Shown here in pieces: positions 53,140 through 63,301 of a stretch of 64,000 nt of DNA. The translations under genes and the position numbers were made by a program. The stretch covers positions 17,819,682 to 17,883,681 of the forward strand of contig OU452207.1 in assembly GCA_911728435.2 (NCBI GenBank), given 5' to 3'. The stretch comes from Apoderus coryli (taxonomy: Eukaryota > Arthropoda > Insecta > Coleoptera > Attelabidae). How positions within the stretch are numbered: position 1 is the first letter of the stretch; each line of letters starts with the position of its first letter. The notes beneath the pieces were generated by a model, which saw nothing but the letters and a program-made list of their open reading frames with translations, was not told the DNA's origin and did no database searches.

Positions 53140-53485
53140 AGGGACGCACTAATGTATACTTTCCCATATATAATTCTTTAAATGTATATAACATCAGAGC
53201 CCTCTACGGCAACACGCTGAACCTTCATAGGAATTTTTGTATGATGCTGCGTCCCTTTTTGTTCCAATTTTACAGTCTTCTGGAGATCTACCGGAAAATG
53301 TCATATCAAATATATTCAAGCTGAGTAGCAATCCGACGAGTCCATCTAAAAATCATAGTCGTATCTACTCACAGAGCGAAGATATAAGGCCGTGACTTTA
53401 GTGCGTCCTATATACGGACGCAGCAATTCTTCGGACGCAATATTAACCGTAAAAGGGCGTAATACGGACGTAGCATTGATAGCAG
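53140..53485. repeat. Cluster of TGCGTCC/GGACGCA words
   Basis: GGACGCAC (53143), GCTGCGTCCC (53249), AGTGCGTCC (53401), CGGACGCAGCA (53416), CGGACGCAAT (53434) and CGGACGTAGC (53466) occur in both orientations. The same word marks the satellite at 46.6-49.5 kb. Confidence 0.5.
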
Positions 53486-53543
53486 GATATATATATATAT
53501 ATATAAACTACGGAAAAAATTTTTTACAACAACAATTAAATTC

Positions 53544-53577
<34 letters not shown>

Positions 53578-53622
53578 AAGCCAAATGAAGAAAACGAACG
53601 TTTGTAAGTTGGAAAAAACATT

Positions 53623-53695
53623 CGCTTCAGGTGGGAATCGAACCCACGTCTCACGCTTTCCGGGCATTTGCTCTACACCATTGAGCTACCGAAGC
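53623..53695 (-). tRNA. tRNA-like sequence, family B copy 1
   Basis: A 73-nt cloverleaf by eye: acceptor GCTTCGG/CTGAAGC, D-arm GCTC/GAGC, anticodon stem AATGC/GCGTG (one mismatch) with loop CCGGAAA, T-arm GTGGG-TTCGATT-CCCAC. The formal anticodon GGA would be Ser, but there is no long variable arm and base 33 is C. It is therefore probably a tRNA-derived repeat head and not a serine tRNA gene. Confidence 0.6.
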
Positions 53696-53960
53696 ACTGG
53701 TGATAGTAGTGCATAAACGCGATACTATTATACCAATGTCCCCTCCAACTCACAAACGCTATGCTGTTTTGTGGTTCTGCTATTGTCTCGACCTTCAGTT
53801 CGAAGGCATCAAAGACACAGACCACGTCGCATTGTTTCTTCTATTGCAGGTCCTGCACGTCGTATTAAATAAATAGCAGAACCACAAAACAGCATAGCAT
53901 TTGTGAGTTGGAGGGGACATTGGTATAATAGTATCGCGTTTATGCACTACTATCACCAGT

Positions 53961-54033
53961 GCTTCGGTAGCTCAATGGTGTAGAGCAAATGCCCGGAAAG
54001 CGTGAGACGTGGGTTCGATTCCCACCTGAAGCG
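53961..54033 (+). tRNA. tRNA-like sequence, family B copy 2
   Basis: Identical by eye to the copy at 53623-53695, in the opposite orientation, with loop CCGGAAA. Followed by AATGTTTTTTCC, whose T-run could stop pol III. Confidence 0.6.
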
Positions 54034-54325
54034 AATGTTTTTTCCAACTTACAAACGTTCGTTTTCTTCATTTGGCTTTTCTATATAATATATATAGAAT
54101 TTATTCAACTACTAGTTGAGTCACTTTAAGTGAATATTTTCCCTTAGCTTATTTAATACGACGTGCAGGACCTGCAATAGAAGAAACAATGCGACGTGGT
54201 CTGTGTCTTTGATGCCTTCGAACTGAAGGTCGAGACAATAGCAGAACCACAAAACAGCATAGCGTTTGTGAGTTGGAGGGGACATTGGTATAATAGTATC
54301 GCGTGTATGCACTACTATCACCAGT

Positions 54326-54398
54326 GCTTCGGTAGCTCAATGGTGTAGAGCAAATGCCCAGAAAGCGTGAGACGTGGGTTCGATTCCCACCTGAAGCG
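54326..54398 (+). tRNA. tRNA-like sequence, family B copy 3
   Basis: As copy 2 but with anticodon loop CCAGAAA (one change). A T-run follows within 10 bases. Confidence 0.6.
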
Positions 54399-54517
54399 AA
54401 TGTTTTTTCCAACTTACAAACGTTCGTTTTCTTCATTTGGCTTTTCTATATAATATATATAGAATTTATTCAACTACTAGTTGAGTCACTTTAAGTGAAT
54501 ATTTTCTTTTCCCTTAG

Positions 54518-54558
<41 letters not shown>

Positions 54559-54748
54559 ATCTACCTTTAGGAAGCCCAGTACACACAATGGGCACTCAGA
54601 CGCCCGGCACTTCTAAAGGGCCAGGGGCATTGTATTTTGTATATAACGGTTTGATTTAATTTGTTTAGTCGAGGCAACCTGGGAGGGGTAGCTTTAAACA
54701 ATATACAAAATTTTGATATTTTCCAGTTTTTCAAACTCCCGCTATGTT

Positions 54749-57663
54749 TGCTACGCTACTGCGAACCTTTTGTAATTTGGGTGCGCAGCAGCAAGCAAAA
54801 CAAAAATTCACGGGTGGCAAAACTAAAAGAAAATTTATTTCCTGATCCTTCCTAAATCAGAGATGGCATTATCTCCTTATATTATCATCGATCCTTTTAC
54901 TTAATGGCCTAGCTCAATCAGAGATTGGGAGTGGAACAAAACTGCCTGGACGCCACCCGTTTCAAAAATGCCCCTGTATAAAAGGATCGATCGATAGTAC
55001 TATAAAGAAAACGGGAACTCACTAAGAGGGAAAGTAAATAACACCGTATCCAAAATGATCCCGAATCAGAAATTTATTAATAGAAATTTTAAAGTAATTA
55101 AATTGAACAATGTGTAAATATAACCTATAAACAATGTGTAAATAAATATAACCTATAATTTTTAGTAGTAAATATAAACCCTATAATAAATCTTTGTAAA
55201 TATATAACCTATGATAATGCTTGTGTAAATATATAATCTATAATAATAATTCTTTGTAAATAAATATATAACCTATAATATTGCCTTGTAAATATATAAA
55301 TCTATAATAATAATTTGTAAATATATTATAAACCTTATAGCCGACAAACTCAATTGTACTCTACAATTAATTAAACATAATATCAACAATACACATTCAA
55401 ATTTTTGAATTCTTATACTTGGATATGTGTGCGCATGCGTCGTAATCTCTAGCGGAGCTTATGCACTCCCTACTATGTGGGCCATCAATTAAGAAGTGCC
55501 GATAAATATTAAACTGACAGTTAATCGATTGGTGAGATTAAAAGTGAGGTTATGAAATTATAAAACCAAATTGGTAATTAAAAAAAAAAACTAATATTGA
55601 GTCCAAGAGAGGATGGCGGATTTATTGGAAATGGTTATCTGTATCTGTGCCGCCTTAAACATGCGCACAGTACTATTTAAATGTATAAAAATCGTGACGC
55701 AATTAATCCATATAGTTAGCGCGTATTTTAAACAATTAACATTTACTCAACGTGGTACTGTTACCTAGGTATGATCATACAAGGCTCACATCAATATACA
55801 CAACATAACATATAAACAAATTCCTGAAAGGTAAGTAATACTCCTCTACTAAAAGAAATACCCAATATATAATAATAATATTAAAACAATAAATCAAAGC
55901 TTATCCACCGTACAGCGGTTCTAGTGATACGCTTGTGTGTTCACAAACAAAGAGAAAATAATATGAAAAGCCACCACGGCCAAGTTTAAAGTTATTTCAC
56001 TAAGTGAACTATTTCAGGTCACTGATAAAAAAAACAACTGTGAAGTTACAGGATAAAGTACTAACGTTACTGGTAATATATATGCATTGATTCATAAACA
56101 ATTACAGCAAAGTGACACTGCATGATGAATGCTGTACCTACTTCACTAAAATACCTGGTTTAAGTTTGATGAAGTTCTACTCGAGTTGGGTACTCACACG
56201 CCGCTTGGACGAAGATCGTGTCCAGTCTGTCTTGCACGACACCAACCTTGGATGACCTAACAATGCCAGGACCCTGCTCCGATGAATTTGACTGCCTGCA
56301 CTGTATCAGACACGTGCTGAAATTCGCTTCTACCGACAGTAGCAACTGGGTAATCCTTCGCACAACTCGTGCCCCTGACTCAGGGTCTGACAAACGCTTC
56401 AGCCGCTCCGCGGTGATGCTGAGGGTGGCTTTTGAGGCCTAATCGAAAACACTATTATAATAGCCTCATCCGAAATGGTAAGTAATTGAAATTGTTTCAC
56501 AGAAAATATACTTATTTTGCCTGAATATAGTAAGTGACACTCACCTAAGATGGTAGATGGCCTCGTGGTGTTTAGGTTAGGAGGGTATATTTGTAAAGCA
56601 CGTAATTAATATAAATTCAACTTTCAATCCAGCGCTCCGCTGAGGCAAACAACTCTCTTGAGTTACAAAACTACAATTTGCTGCCCTTATTTGTTGAAAA
56701 TATTATACTTCACGAAAATTGGGTGGATTATTACTTCATACACCTTTCAGGTAGGACCCTCCGAAACCAAAATGAACGAGTACCGTCTTAAGTGTCAAAA
56801 TCTTGCACCGTCAGCCTGCCCCCACGTCAGATTAGGGCTGGGTGATAATGAACGTCTTCCGTGTTCCTTTTCCCATAAACACAATCACAACATCCCCGTG
56901 TCTGCGAACCATAATTATTCCTCCGAACCGGTAATTACACCGCTCATCGAACGATCTCAAAATGAGTAATTGAATAAATCGGACACGAATCTACGACCAG
57001 CCGAAGACCAAAACAACAACAGTAGGCCCCAAAATAAGAAACGGAATAGTCCAAATGTTCCAATACATCCCTCAATTGTCAGCTGTCTTTCAACATATCA
57101 GATTATTTATTGCAAATAACCCCAATTAATAACAACAATTATTTTTATTGTAAACAAAGCAGAAATTTTAATATTTAATGATATTTTAAAGAAATAGGTA
57201 ATGAAAATATATATATATTTTAGTGAATGCATTGGATGAGCAAATTCATAGTCCAGGCCAGCTATTATCCAGGCACTATGTGAAGATGTAAACAGTGGTC
57301 AACCGTAAGAAGGTACGCTCCATCAATTTCACAACCATGTTTCTCCCTGAATGAACCGTTCGTGCTATTAAATGATTCTTTCTCCATTTCTTTTAGGTGC
57401 AAACTCGTTGGATCCATGATCACCCCCAAAGTTGTAACACTCAGAGCTTGTTTGGTACTGTTGTTGTGGTATTGCGTGTCATCGCATTTATCTGGATGCT
57501 TTTTAAATAAAATTAAGTAGTACAATAGTAGCGAAATTATCCATTCATGATTACTTTAAGGTATGTTACGATTTTATGAATAAATATTCATCATATGCAT
57601 TGAAGATCTCTCATTCCGCCAGTTTAAACAGTTATATTTTGTGGAAGCCTTTAGCCCGTAACA
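54749..57663 (-). repeat. 3' LTR of the Ty3/gypsy element (about 2.9 kb)
   Basis: Minus strand starts TGTTACGGGC at 57663, directly after the purine tract, and ends GTAGCA at 54749. The TGTTAC/GTAGCA ends are an imperfect inverted pair. The small frames inside (for example 56160-56442 and 56658-56969) show no family motif, and I treat the whole as noncoding LTR. Because only 700 bp of the other LTR are in the window, I cannot exclude a later insertion inside this copy. Confidence 0.8.
55100..55345. repeat. Minisatellite in the LTR (TAAATATATAACCTATAATA)
   Basis: About eight degenerate units of 25-35 bp built on TTGTAAATATATAACCTATA. The same block is present in the other LTR at about 63653-63898. 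Confidence 0.75.
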
Positions 57664-57680
57664 ACTCCCCTCTACCCTCA
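57664..57680 (-). promoter_or_regulatory. Polypurine tract of the Ty3/gypsy element
   Basis: Minus-strand TGAGGGTAGAGGGGAGT ends directly at the LTR start TGTTACG. It primes plus-strand synthesis. A second purine run (AGAGAAAAAAAAG, about 57701-57713) lies just upstream. Confidence 0.75.
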
Positions 57681-57730
57681 ACAGAAAAGTTTCTTAGAAA
57701 CTTTTTTTTCTCTATGTATCTTCTAAGCGC

Positions 57731-60700
57731 TTAATCATCCTGTTCGGGTTCGTCATCCGGAGGATGAGCCTTCAAATCCTTCGCATGCCATGAACCGATA
57801 CTATTTCCCCTAGAATCGACGAGTTCATAAGTCCACGGTGATAACACCTTATGTACCAAGTAGGGACCAACGAACTTATTTGCAAGTTTGGCGGTAAATT
57901 TCTTTGCCGCGTCCGAGAGAACATAATTTTTCTTCCACACTTGTTGTCCTCTATTGAATCTCTCATCTCTATGACGAAGATTATAATTCTTTTTACTTCT
58001 GTCATAAGCATGTTTAAGACGTTTCTGTATGTCAACATATATTTTTCTCAACTCAGTGGATCTTACTTCCGGTTCGACATCATCGCCAATTCCATCCAAG
58101 GCATTTTCTCCTTTTCCAGAGATCCGAACTTCACGACCAAAATTTAAGAGATTCGGTGTACAACCCGTGACCTCATGTTTAGCTGATCTTATTGCGAATG
58201 CAACCTTTGCTAGGTACTTTTCCCAATCTCTATGATTTTCCGACACGTATGCAGATAGCATAGTTTTTACTACACGATGTACTCGTTCTACAGGGTTAGC
58301 ACGAGGGTTATAAGCTGCCGAATATTTAATCTCGACGTCATACTGCTTCATGGTGTTTTTAAACAAATGACAAGTAAACTGTGGGCCGTTATCCGCTATC
58401 AATCTTTCAGGCGCTCCGTAAACCAAAAACACATGATCCTCTAACCATTTTACAACTCCAGGAGCAGTTGCTTTTCTCAAAGGAAACAGTAACACAAATT
58501 TCGTGAAACAGTCACAAACCGACAAAATATATGAAAATCCAGACCTTGAGCGAGGTAGCGGTCCAACTAAATCCACACTAATCAATTGCCAAGGCCTAGA
58601 GGCTGTTGGTTGACTACTCAACATAAATCCTATGGGTTTCTTTTGCTCGGGTTTCGTGCGAAGACACGTTACACATCTTGCAATATATCTTGCTACGTCG
58701 CATCTAAGTTTCGGCCAATAGTACGTCCTGAGGATTCGGTCCACCGTTTTCGCCACACCAGCATGTCCACAAGTTGGCGGATCATGACTCTGTCTTATTA
58801 TCTCCGTCCTCTTCCTTCGAGGCACGACCATAAGCCATTCCGTTCGCGCTCCTAACAATTCTCCGTGCGAAAATCTACTCCGCTTATAAAGGTGGTTCTG
58901 ATGTACTCGCCAAAGTGGATAATTTTGGGGTTTCCGTAATACCTTCTGACACATCTCACTATACCATCGGTCTCCGTCCCCGGCATCCTGAACATCCGCT
59001 TCTTGATCTCCATCTTCATCATTGGTAACGGCATCCACCGCAGGAACTGCGCGCGATAACGCATCCGGTACCACATGTTCTGTGCCTTTCCTATGTATAA
59101 TGTCGAAATTATACTGGCTCAACCGCAACGTCCATCTAGATATTCGCCCGACAGGATCCTTTATATTATATAACCATTTTAAGCTATAGTGATCTGTAAT
59201 GACAGTAAATTTTGTTCCTTCCAAATAGGGTCTCAACTTTTCTATGGCAAAAAGGACCGCAAGACATTCCTTCTCGGTCGTACTATATTTCCGTTCATTT
59301 TTAGTCAGAGATCTACTCAAATAACAGATAACGCGCTCTTCCTCATCTTGAACTTGAGTCAACACCGCTCCCAAACCGTAATCCGATGCGTCCGTTTGCA
59401 CCACAAATGGCAACTCAAAATTCGGACAACTTAGCACTGGTGCGCTTATTAAATGTTCTTTGATGGTATTAAATGCAGTTTCACAACTTTCGCTCCATTC
59501 AAATTTCTGATTTTTACGTGTTAGTGCCGTTAGAGGCGATACTACTGTAGAGAAGTTTGGTATAAAACGTCTATACCAGGAAGCTAATCCAACTAATCGT
59601 CGAATCTCCTGAACTTTCTTGGGTACCGGGAATCTGACAATAGACTCGACTTTCTCTGGGTCAACCATCAATCCCGCAGCATTCACCACATAACCTAAAT
59701 ACTTTAATTCGTTCTTACAAAATATGCATTTCTCTCTATTCAGTGTTAGGCCGGCACTCTTGATTCGCTGTGTTACCTTGCGAAGAGTGTCCAAATGTTG
59801 CTGAAAGGTTGGGGTACAAATAATAACGTCGTCCAAATACACAAAGACGTACTTGTTAAGATCCTCACCTATAACTCTGTCTATCAATCTTTGCCATACC
59901 GCAGGAGCACTATGTAGGCCAAAAGGCATACGTTTAAATTGATATAAGCCTCTGTTAGGGACGGTGAAGGCCGTTAAATGTCGACTTTCCTTGCTGACCG
60001 GTATCTGATGATAAGCACTCTTCAAATCGAGGGTAGTCAAAAATTTACCATCTCTCAGCTTATCCAGGATTGCACTCACATACGGAATCGGGTAAGCGTC
60101 CGGCTCACTCACTGCATTTAGCTTCTTGTAATTAACACAAAATCTCCAGCTTGTGTCATTCTTTTTCACCATTACTATAGGCGATGACCAGGCGGAAGTA
60201 GACGGTTCCACAATATCATTCTTCAGCATCTTATCGAGTTCCTCATTTACATGTTTTTGCAGGGCAGGTGAAATCGGGTAATACCGCTGTTTAATTGGAG
60301 GCGAGTCTGTTTTAATAGTTAGCTCGACTAGGTTAGTGCAACCCAATCGGTCTCCCATATCCCTAAAAGTGTCTTCGATAACGCCATCCAGCTCTTTACG
60401 CTGTGCTTCCGATAACGATTCATATGAGTTTATTGCGCAAATCTCCATATCTGTATCATCTTGCCTAAACTTCCATTCGCCAGCATACAAATCCGGAATA
60501 ATGTCCATTTGTCTCCAGAAATCTATACCCAAAATTAGCTTATGTTTCAAAGATGGCACCACCAAAACACGAATTACCCTCAGTTTACCCTGTAGGAGAA
60601 TTGGCAGGTAACACACTCCCAGAGCCTGACAGGTCTCTCCATTGGCTACTGTGCAAACCTGACGTTCGCCCTTATTCAAGTGACACAATCCGCTCAGCAT

Positions 60701-61009
60701 TTCCCAACCGGGTCCTCCCAAAACGGTTCGAGACGCTCCACTATCCAACAAAGCCAAAAATTTTCTATTGTAGATAGATACTTCTAAATAGGGTCTGGTG
60801 TCGTTCTTCGCATGCGCCAAAATATATTCCAGAATCGGTCGTCCGTCATAATCAAGGTTATCAGTGATCGCCACGGAATTTCCACGCGGAGTCACAGGAC
60901 GATCTACTGCGAGTCCGCTGGTCCTTTTTTTGAGCAGCCTGGACAGGCACCAACCGTTACACCTGGCCTTCCACATCCAAAACAAAACAGTTTTCTTCTC
61001 TCGCGACAT
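57731..61009 (-). CDS. pol: Ty3/gypsy Pol polyprotein
   Basis: 1092 codons, uninterrupted. Retropepsin LLDSGAS (Asp89). Reverse transcriptase: LDLKSAYHQ (Asp328) and YLDD at 391-394. RNase H: QTDASDYGLGAVL (Asp540) and TDHYSLKWL (Asp606). Integrase zinc module His742, His749, Cys779, Cys782. Integrase core Asp813 (SVDLVGPLP), Asp873 (IADNGPQF) and Glu909 (NPVERVHR). Then a GPF/Y-like module (KFVGPYLVHKVLSPWTYELV). The first 30 or so codons overlap gag, and Pol is expected to be entered by a -1 slip at 60925-60931, so the ATG at 61009 is probably not used. Every catalytic residue is present and the protein looks active. Confidence 0.96.
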   Translation of the reverse strand: MSREKKTVLFWMWKARCNGWCLSRLLKKRTSGLAVDRPVTPRGNSVAITDNLDYDGRPILEYILAHAKNDTRPYLEVSIYNRKFLALLDSGASRTVLGGPGWEMLSGLCHLNKGERQVCTVANGETCQALGVCYLPILLQGKLRVIRVLVVPSLKHKLILGIDFWRQMDIIPDLYAGEWKFRQDDTDMEICAINSYESLSEAQRKELDGVIEDTFRDMGDRLGCTNLVELTIKTDSPPIKQRYYPISPALQKHVNEELDKMLKNDIVEPSTSAWSSPIVMVKKNDTSWRFCVNYKKLNAVSEPDAYPIPYVSAILDKLRDGKFLTTLDLKSAYHQIPVSKESRHLTAFTVPNRGLYQFKRMPFGLHSAPAVWQRLIDRVIGEDLNKYVFVYLDDVIICTPTFQQHLDTLRKVTQRIKSAGLTLNREKCIFCKNELKYLGYVVNAAGLMVDPEKVESIVRFPVPKKVQEIRRLVGLASWYRRFIPNFSTVVSPLTALTRKNQKFEWSESCETAFNTIKEHLISAPVLSCPNFELPFVVQTDASDYGLGAVLTQVQDEEERVICYLSRSLTKNERKYSTTEKECLAVLFAIEKLRPYLEGTKFTVITDHYSLKWLYNIKDPVGRISRWTLRLSQYNFDIIHRKGTEHVVPDALSRAVPAVDAVTNDEDGDQEADVQDAGDGDRWYSEMCQKVLRKPQNYPLWRVHQNHLYKRSRFSHGELLGARTEWLMVVPRRKRTEIIRQSHDPPTCGHAGVAKTVDRILRTYYWPKLRCDVARYIARCVTCLRTKPEQKKPIGFMLSSQPTASRPWQLISVDLVGPLPRSRSGFSYILSVCDCFTKFVLLFPLRKATAPGVVKWLEDHVFLVYGAPERLIADNGPQFTCHLFKNTMKQYDVEIKYSAAYNPRANPVERVHRVVKTMLSAYVSENHRDWEKYLAKVAFAIRSAKHEVTGCTPNLLNFGREVRISGKGENALDGIGDDVEPEVRSTELRKIYVDIQKRLKHAYDRSKKNYNLRHRDERFNRGQQVWKKNYVLSDAAKKFTAKLANKFVGPYLVHKVLSPWTYELVDSRGNSIGSWHAKDLKAHPPDDEPEQDD

Positions 61010-62661
61010 TGTCTATATCTATGGCCATCTCTACCACAATTCCAACATTTCCTTGTTCCAGACTCGGCGTGAAAGGAACCCGAATCGTTATTCATCGATA
61101 CGCTGGCTACTTCTTGACGTGGTCTTCGAAAATTCTGATTAGTGCTCGCTCTGTAAGCTAGGTCTGGCTCAACCAGATACCGAGGATTCGTCGGCGGCGG
61201 ACAAAACGTCTGGGTGTGCAGCTCCGTAGCTTCTATGGCTCTGCTCAGCGTTAAAAGACGATCAATGCTCTCTATGAACAGATGAACTGCCAGCTGCTTC
61301 TGTATGTAGGGCAATAAATTTCCTCGTATTATATCCACTCGTTCCTTTTCCAGTGGTTTCTGTGTAAGGCGTGAAAACATATTTTCCATCACTGCAACAT
61401 ATGTCAGTACTCTCTCCTGAGCCCCCTGTGTTCGACGCAAAATCTCCTGACGAAGCGTATGCTCATAATTATACGGCTGAAAATCCAACCTCAGTTTTTC
61501 CAAAAGTTGATCCCAAGTCTCAAATCTGTGCATCCGAAACCAACACAACGCTTCACCCTCAAATAATTCTGGAGCAGAACGCAGTAACTGCTGTTTAGAA
61601 GCTCCTCTTGACACTCTGAGTTCTTCCAATCGTTCCATGAATGCGCTCACGCTACTGTTACCATCAAATCTAAAATTCCATCGAGCCACATCTATATTGT
61701 TCCGACTTCGTTCTTCCATGACGTAAGTAGGGTTCATCTGTCGGACCGGTGAATCATCCACATCCGGTATACGCCGATCAACATCGTTATAAGTTGAGTA
61801 AACAAGGTCACCCCTTGGCCCCCCTGATGGTGTGGTGTGATATCGCACTGACTGCCCATAATCTCTTGTATCAACTCGCGGCGCCCCGGGACACTCAAGA
61901 TAAACTTGGCGCATCCGATCCATATGTCTCGTACTCGTTGGATTTATCTGCTCCCCAAACCTTAATGAGTATGCCTGAAGACTATCGAGGGGTGGCAATT
62001 GAACATTGCTCACTCCAACATTCAGAGGTGCACCGGAAACCCGTTCCTGATCAAAACCTGGTAACGCAGATGGCAAAGACGCCGTACGTCTGGGCTGTGA
62101 AGCCTCCACATTATCAAGCCGCAGCAAAGGAACACTCCTCACGCCTTCATTTCTTCGGTCACTACCCCGGGTAGTTCCATAAGCTCCGTTATCATCCTCT
62201 AACGTTATCAAATTGGGGACCGGTTCATCCAAAATTGAAACTTCAGCCTCCCGTTCTGTTCTCTGTTCCCACCGGACTGTCAGCCGTTGCTTCAACGCAA
62301 TCACCCGCGCAGAAGACGTAAATTTCTCCCGCAGCTGAACGTCAGTTACCGCATGAATCCTGCTAATCCGCAATTCCACATGCAAAAGTCGACTCAGTAT
62401 TCTCCTGTACTCGTTCTCCCTGTTCTCCTGATTAAATCCCTCTATCTCCAAGTTCAAACTAATCAATTTATCGGAACAAACCGTTAGTTCCTGATCTGCA
62501 TCCAACTCCACTCCAACCGGTGCCAGCGTCTCTCCCTCTCTCTCCATACGAAATGCCTCCCTTAAAGCCGTGCGCTTCTCCTCCACTGTTCTCCCGACCG
62601 GTAATCCTCTTATACAAAGCTCATAATTCAGCTCATCACTCAAAAGTCTATTAATATCCAT
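60904..62661 (-). CDS. gag: Ty3/gypsy Gag (585 aa)
   Basis: ATG at 62661, stop at 60904. The N-terminus LSDELNYELCIRGLPVGRTV with following KR is SAP-like. Residues about 340-490 form the capsid-type Gag domain (WNFRFDGNSSVSAFMERLEE, FEGEALCWFRMHRFETWDQL, LRLDFQPYNYEHTLRQEILR). Two zinc knuckles close it: CWNCGRDGHRYRQC (539-552) is a normal CCHC. CFGCGRPGVTVGAC (560-573) has Val where the zinc-binding His should be. Gag builds the particle and binds the RNA. The frame is intact. Confidence 0.93.
   Translation of the reverse strand: MDINRLLSDELNYELCIRGLPVGRTVEEKRTALREAFRMEREGETLAPVGVELDADQELTVCSDKLISLNLEIEGFNQENRENEYRRILSRLLHVELRISRIHAVTDVQLREKFTSSARVIALKQRLTVRWEQRTEREAEVSILDEPVPNLITLEDDNGAYGTTRGSDRRNEGVRSVPLLRLDNVEASQPRRTASLPSALPGFDQERVSGAPLNVGVSNVQLPPLDSLQAYSLRFGEQINPTSTRHMDRMRQVYLECPGAPRVDTRDYGQSVRYHTTPSGGPRGDLVYSTYNDVDRRIPDVDDSPVRQMNPTYVMEERSRNNIDVARWNFRFDGNSSVSAFMERLEELRVSRGASKQQLLRSAPELFEGEALCWFRMHRFETWDQLLEKLRLDFQPYNYEHTLRQEILRRTQGAQERVLTYVAVMENMFSRLTQKPLEKERVDIIRGNLLPYIQKQLAVHLFIESIDRLLTLSRAIEATELHTQTFCPPPTNPRYLVEPDLAYRASTNQNFRRPRQEVASVSMNNDSGSFHAESGTRKCWNCGRDGHRYRQCRERRKLFCFGCGRPGVTVGACPGCSKKGPADSQ
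60925..60931 (-). promoter_or_regulatory. -1 ribosomal frameshift site (A AAA AAA)
   Basis: Seven A on the minus strand, in register with gag as TCA AAA AAA GGA, eight codons before the gag stop. A -1 slip leads into pol (AAA AGG ACC). Confidence 0.85.
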
Positions 62662-63280
62662 AATAGTGTTGGAAGTTAATTCCGCAAGAAACGTTAAAGT
62701 AAATTTTTAAATCAAAATAAATCAAATAACAACGTAAGTAATTCGAAATATATTTTATTTTATTCAATAAAACAATTTGTGTGCTTGCGCACACACCCCA
62801 CCCCACGCAAGGGAAAAAAAAACCTACCACAACCAAGCTAAAGCTCGCACGCAAAACAATCGGGCTCTGGAACAACCAGACAAGAAAATCCCACACAGGA
62901 CCCCCAAACTGACAGACCTATATAAAGAAATATGTAACTCGTGTTACCAGGGAAGTGTGAGTCACCAAACACGGAATCAGACTAATAATGTAGGCACTTT
63001 ATATAAAAAACTCTTCGGTAAGTAAATGTTTCTATATCATCAATAACATTTATAAATAATTCGAAAGAAAAAAAAAATCAGGTAAGTACGCCTTCAATAA
63101 TCGCCTCACTTATCCAAATACAGCACAAAAGCAACAGTTGAGTTTGTCAATTCAATTGCCTTTTAAGAAAAAAAAAATAAGAATAATAAAAAAAAATTCA
63201 GGGCTTTACTATAAATCAAGTGTATCTAACAAAACAGAAACTATAAAGTTCTCTGTAAATCGGCAAAAATACTACCTATA
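62662..63280 (-). other. 5' leader of the Ty3/gypsy element
   Basis: About 620 bases between primer site and gag ATG, noncoding. On the other strand it shows A-runs and two GTAAGT words (63017, 63080) that are irrelevant to the minus-strand transcript. Confidence 0.6.
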
Positions 63281-63295
63281 CCACGATGGGCGCCA
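63281..63295 (-). promoter_or_regulatory. Primer binding site of the Ty3/gypsy element
   Basis: Minus-strand TGGCGCCCATCGTGG lies 6 bases inside the 5' LTR end. It closely resembles TGGCGCCCAACGTGG, the primer site for tRNA-Lys in several retroviruses; the one mismatch makes the tRNA identity an inference. Confidence 0.7.
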
Positions 63296-63301
63296 AAAAC
63301 T

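Larger units (their letters stand above)
53491..54560. mobile_element. Cluster of (TA)n-flanked repeats carrying a tRNA-like head (family B)
   Basis: Three units. The first (about 53574-53870) is inverted relative to the second (about 53871-54160) and third (about 54161-54520). Each contains a tRNA-like sequence, a stem with TGGTGATAGTAGTGCATA, a TCTCGACCTTCAGTTCGAAGG block (partly missing in the second), and a tail with AGTTGGAAAAAACATTCGC. The second and third also have the tail TTCAACTACTAGTTGAGTC ... CCCTTAGCTTAT that forms the foldback at 13.1 kb. (TA)n lies at 53491-53503, 53548-53574 and 54519-54554. The layout, with a CTCGACCTT...AAGG block on one side of the tRNA part, parallels family A at 10.7-11.8 kb. 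Confidence 0.7.

Noticed and set aside
53961..54033. Genuine tRNA-Ser(GGA) gene
   Set aside because: Serine tRNAs have a long variable arm; this one does not, and it also has C33 and lies in a mobile-looking repeat.
56160..56969. Several frames of 70-100 codons in the long LTR
   Set aside because: Overlapping on both strands, no motifs, and located inside an LTR.
63017..63086. Plus-strand splice donors (GTAAGT) suggesting a host exon
   Set aside because: They lie antisense in the leader of a minus-strand retrotransposon, with no plus-strand coding frame beside them.
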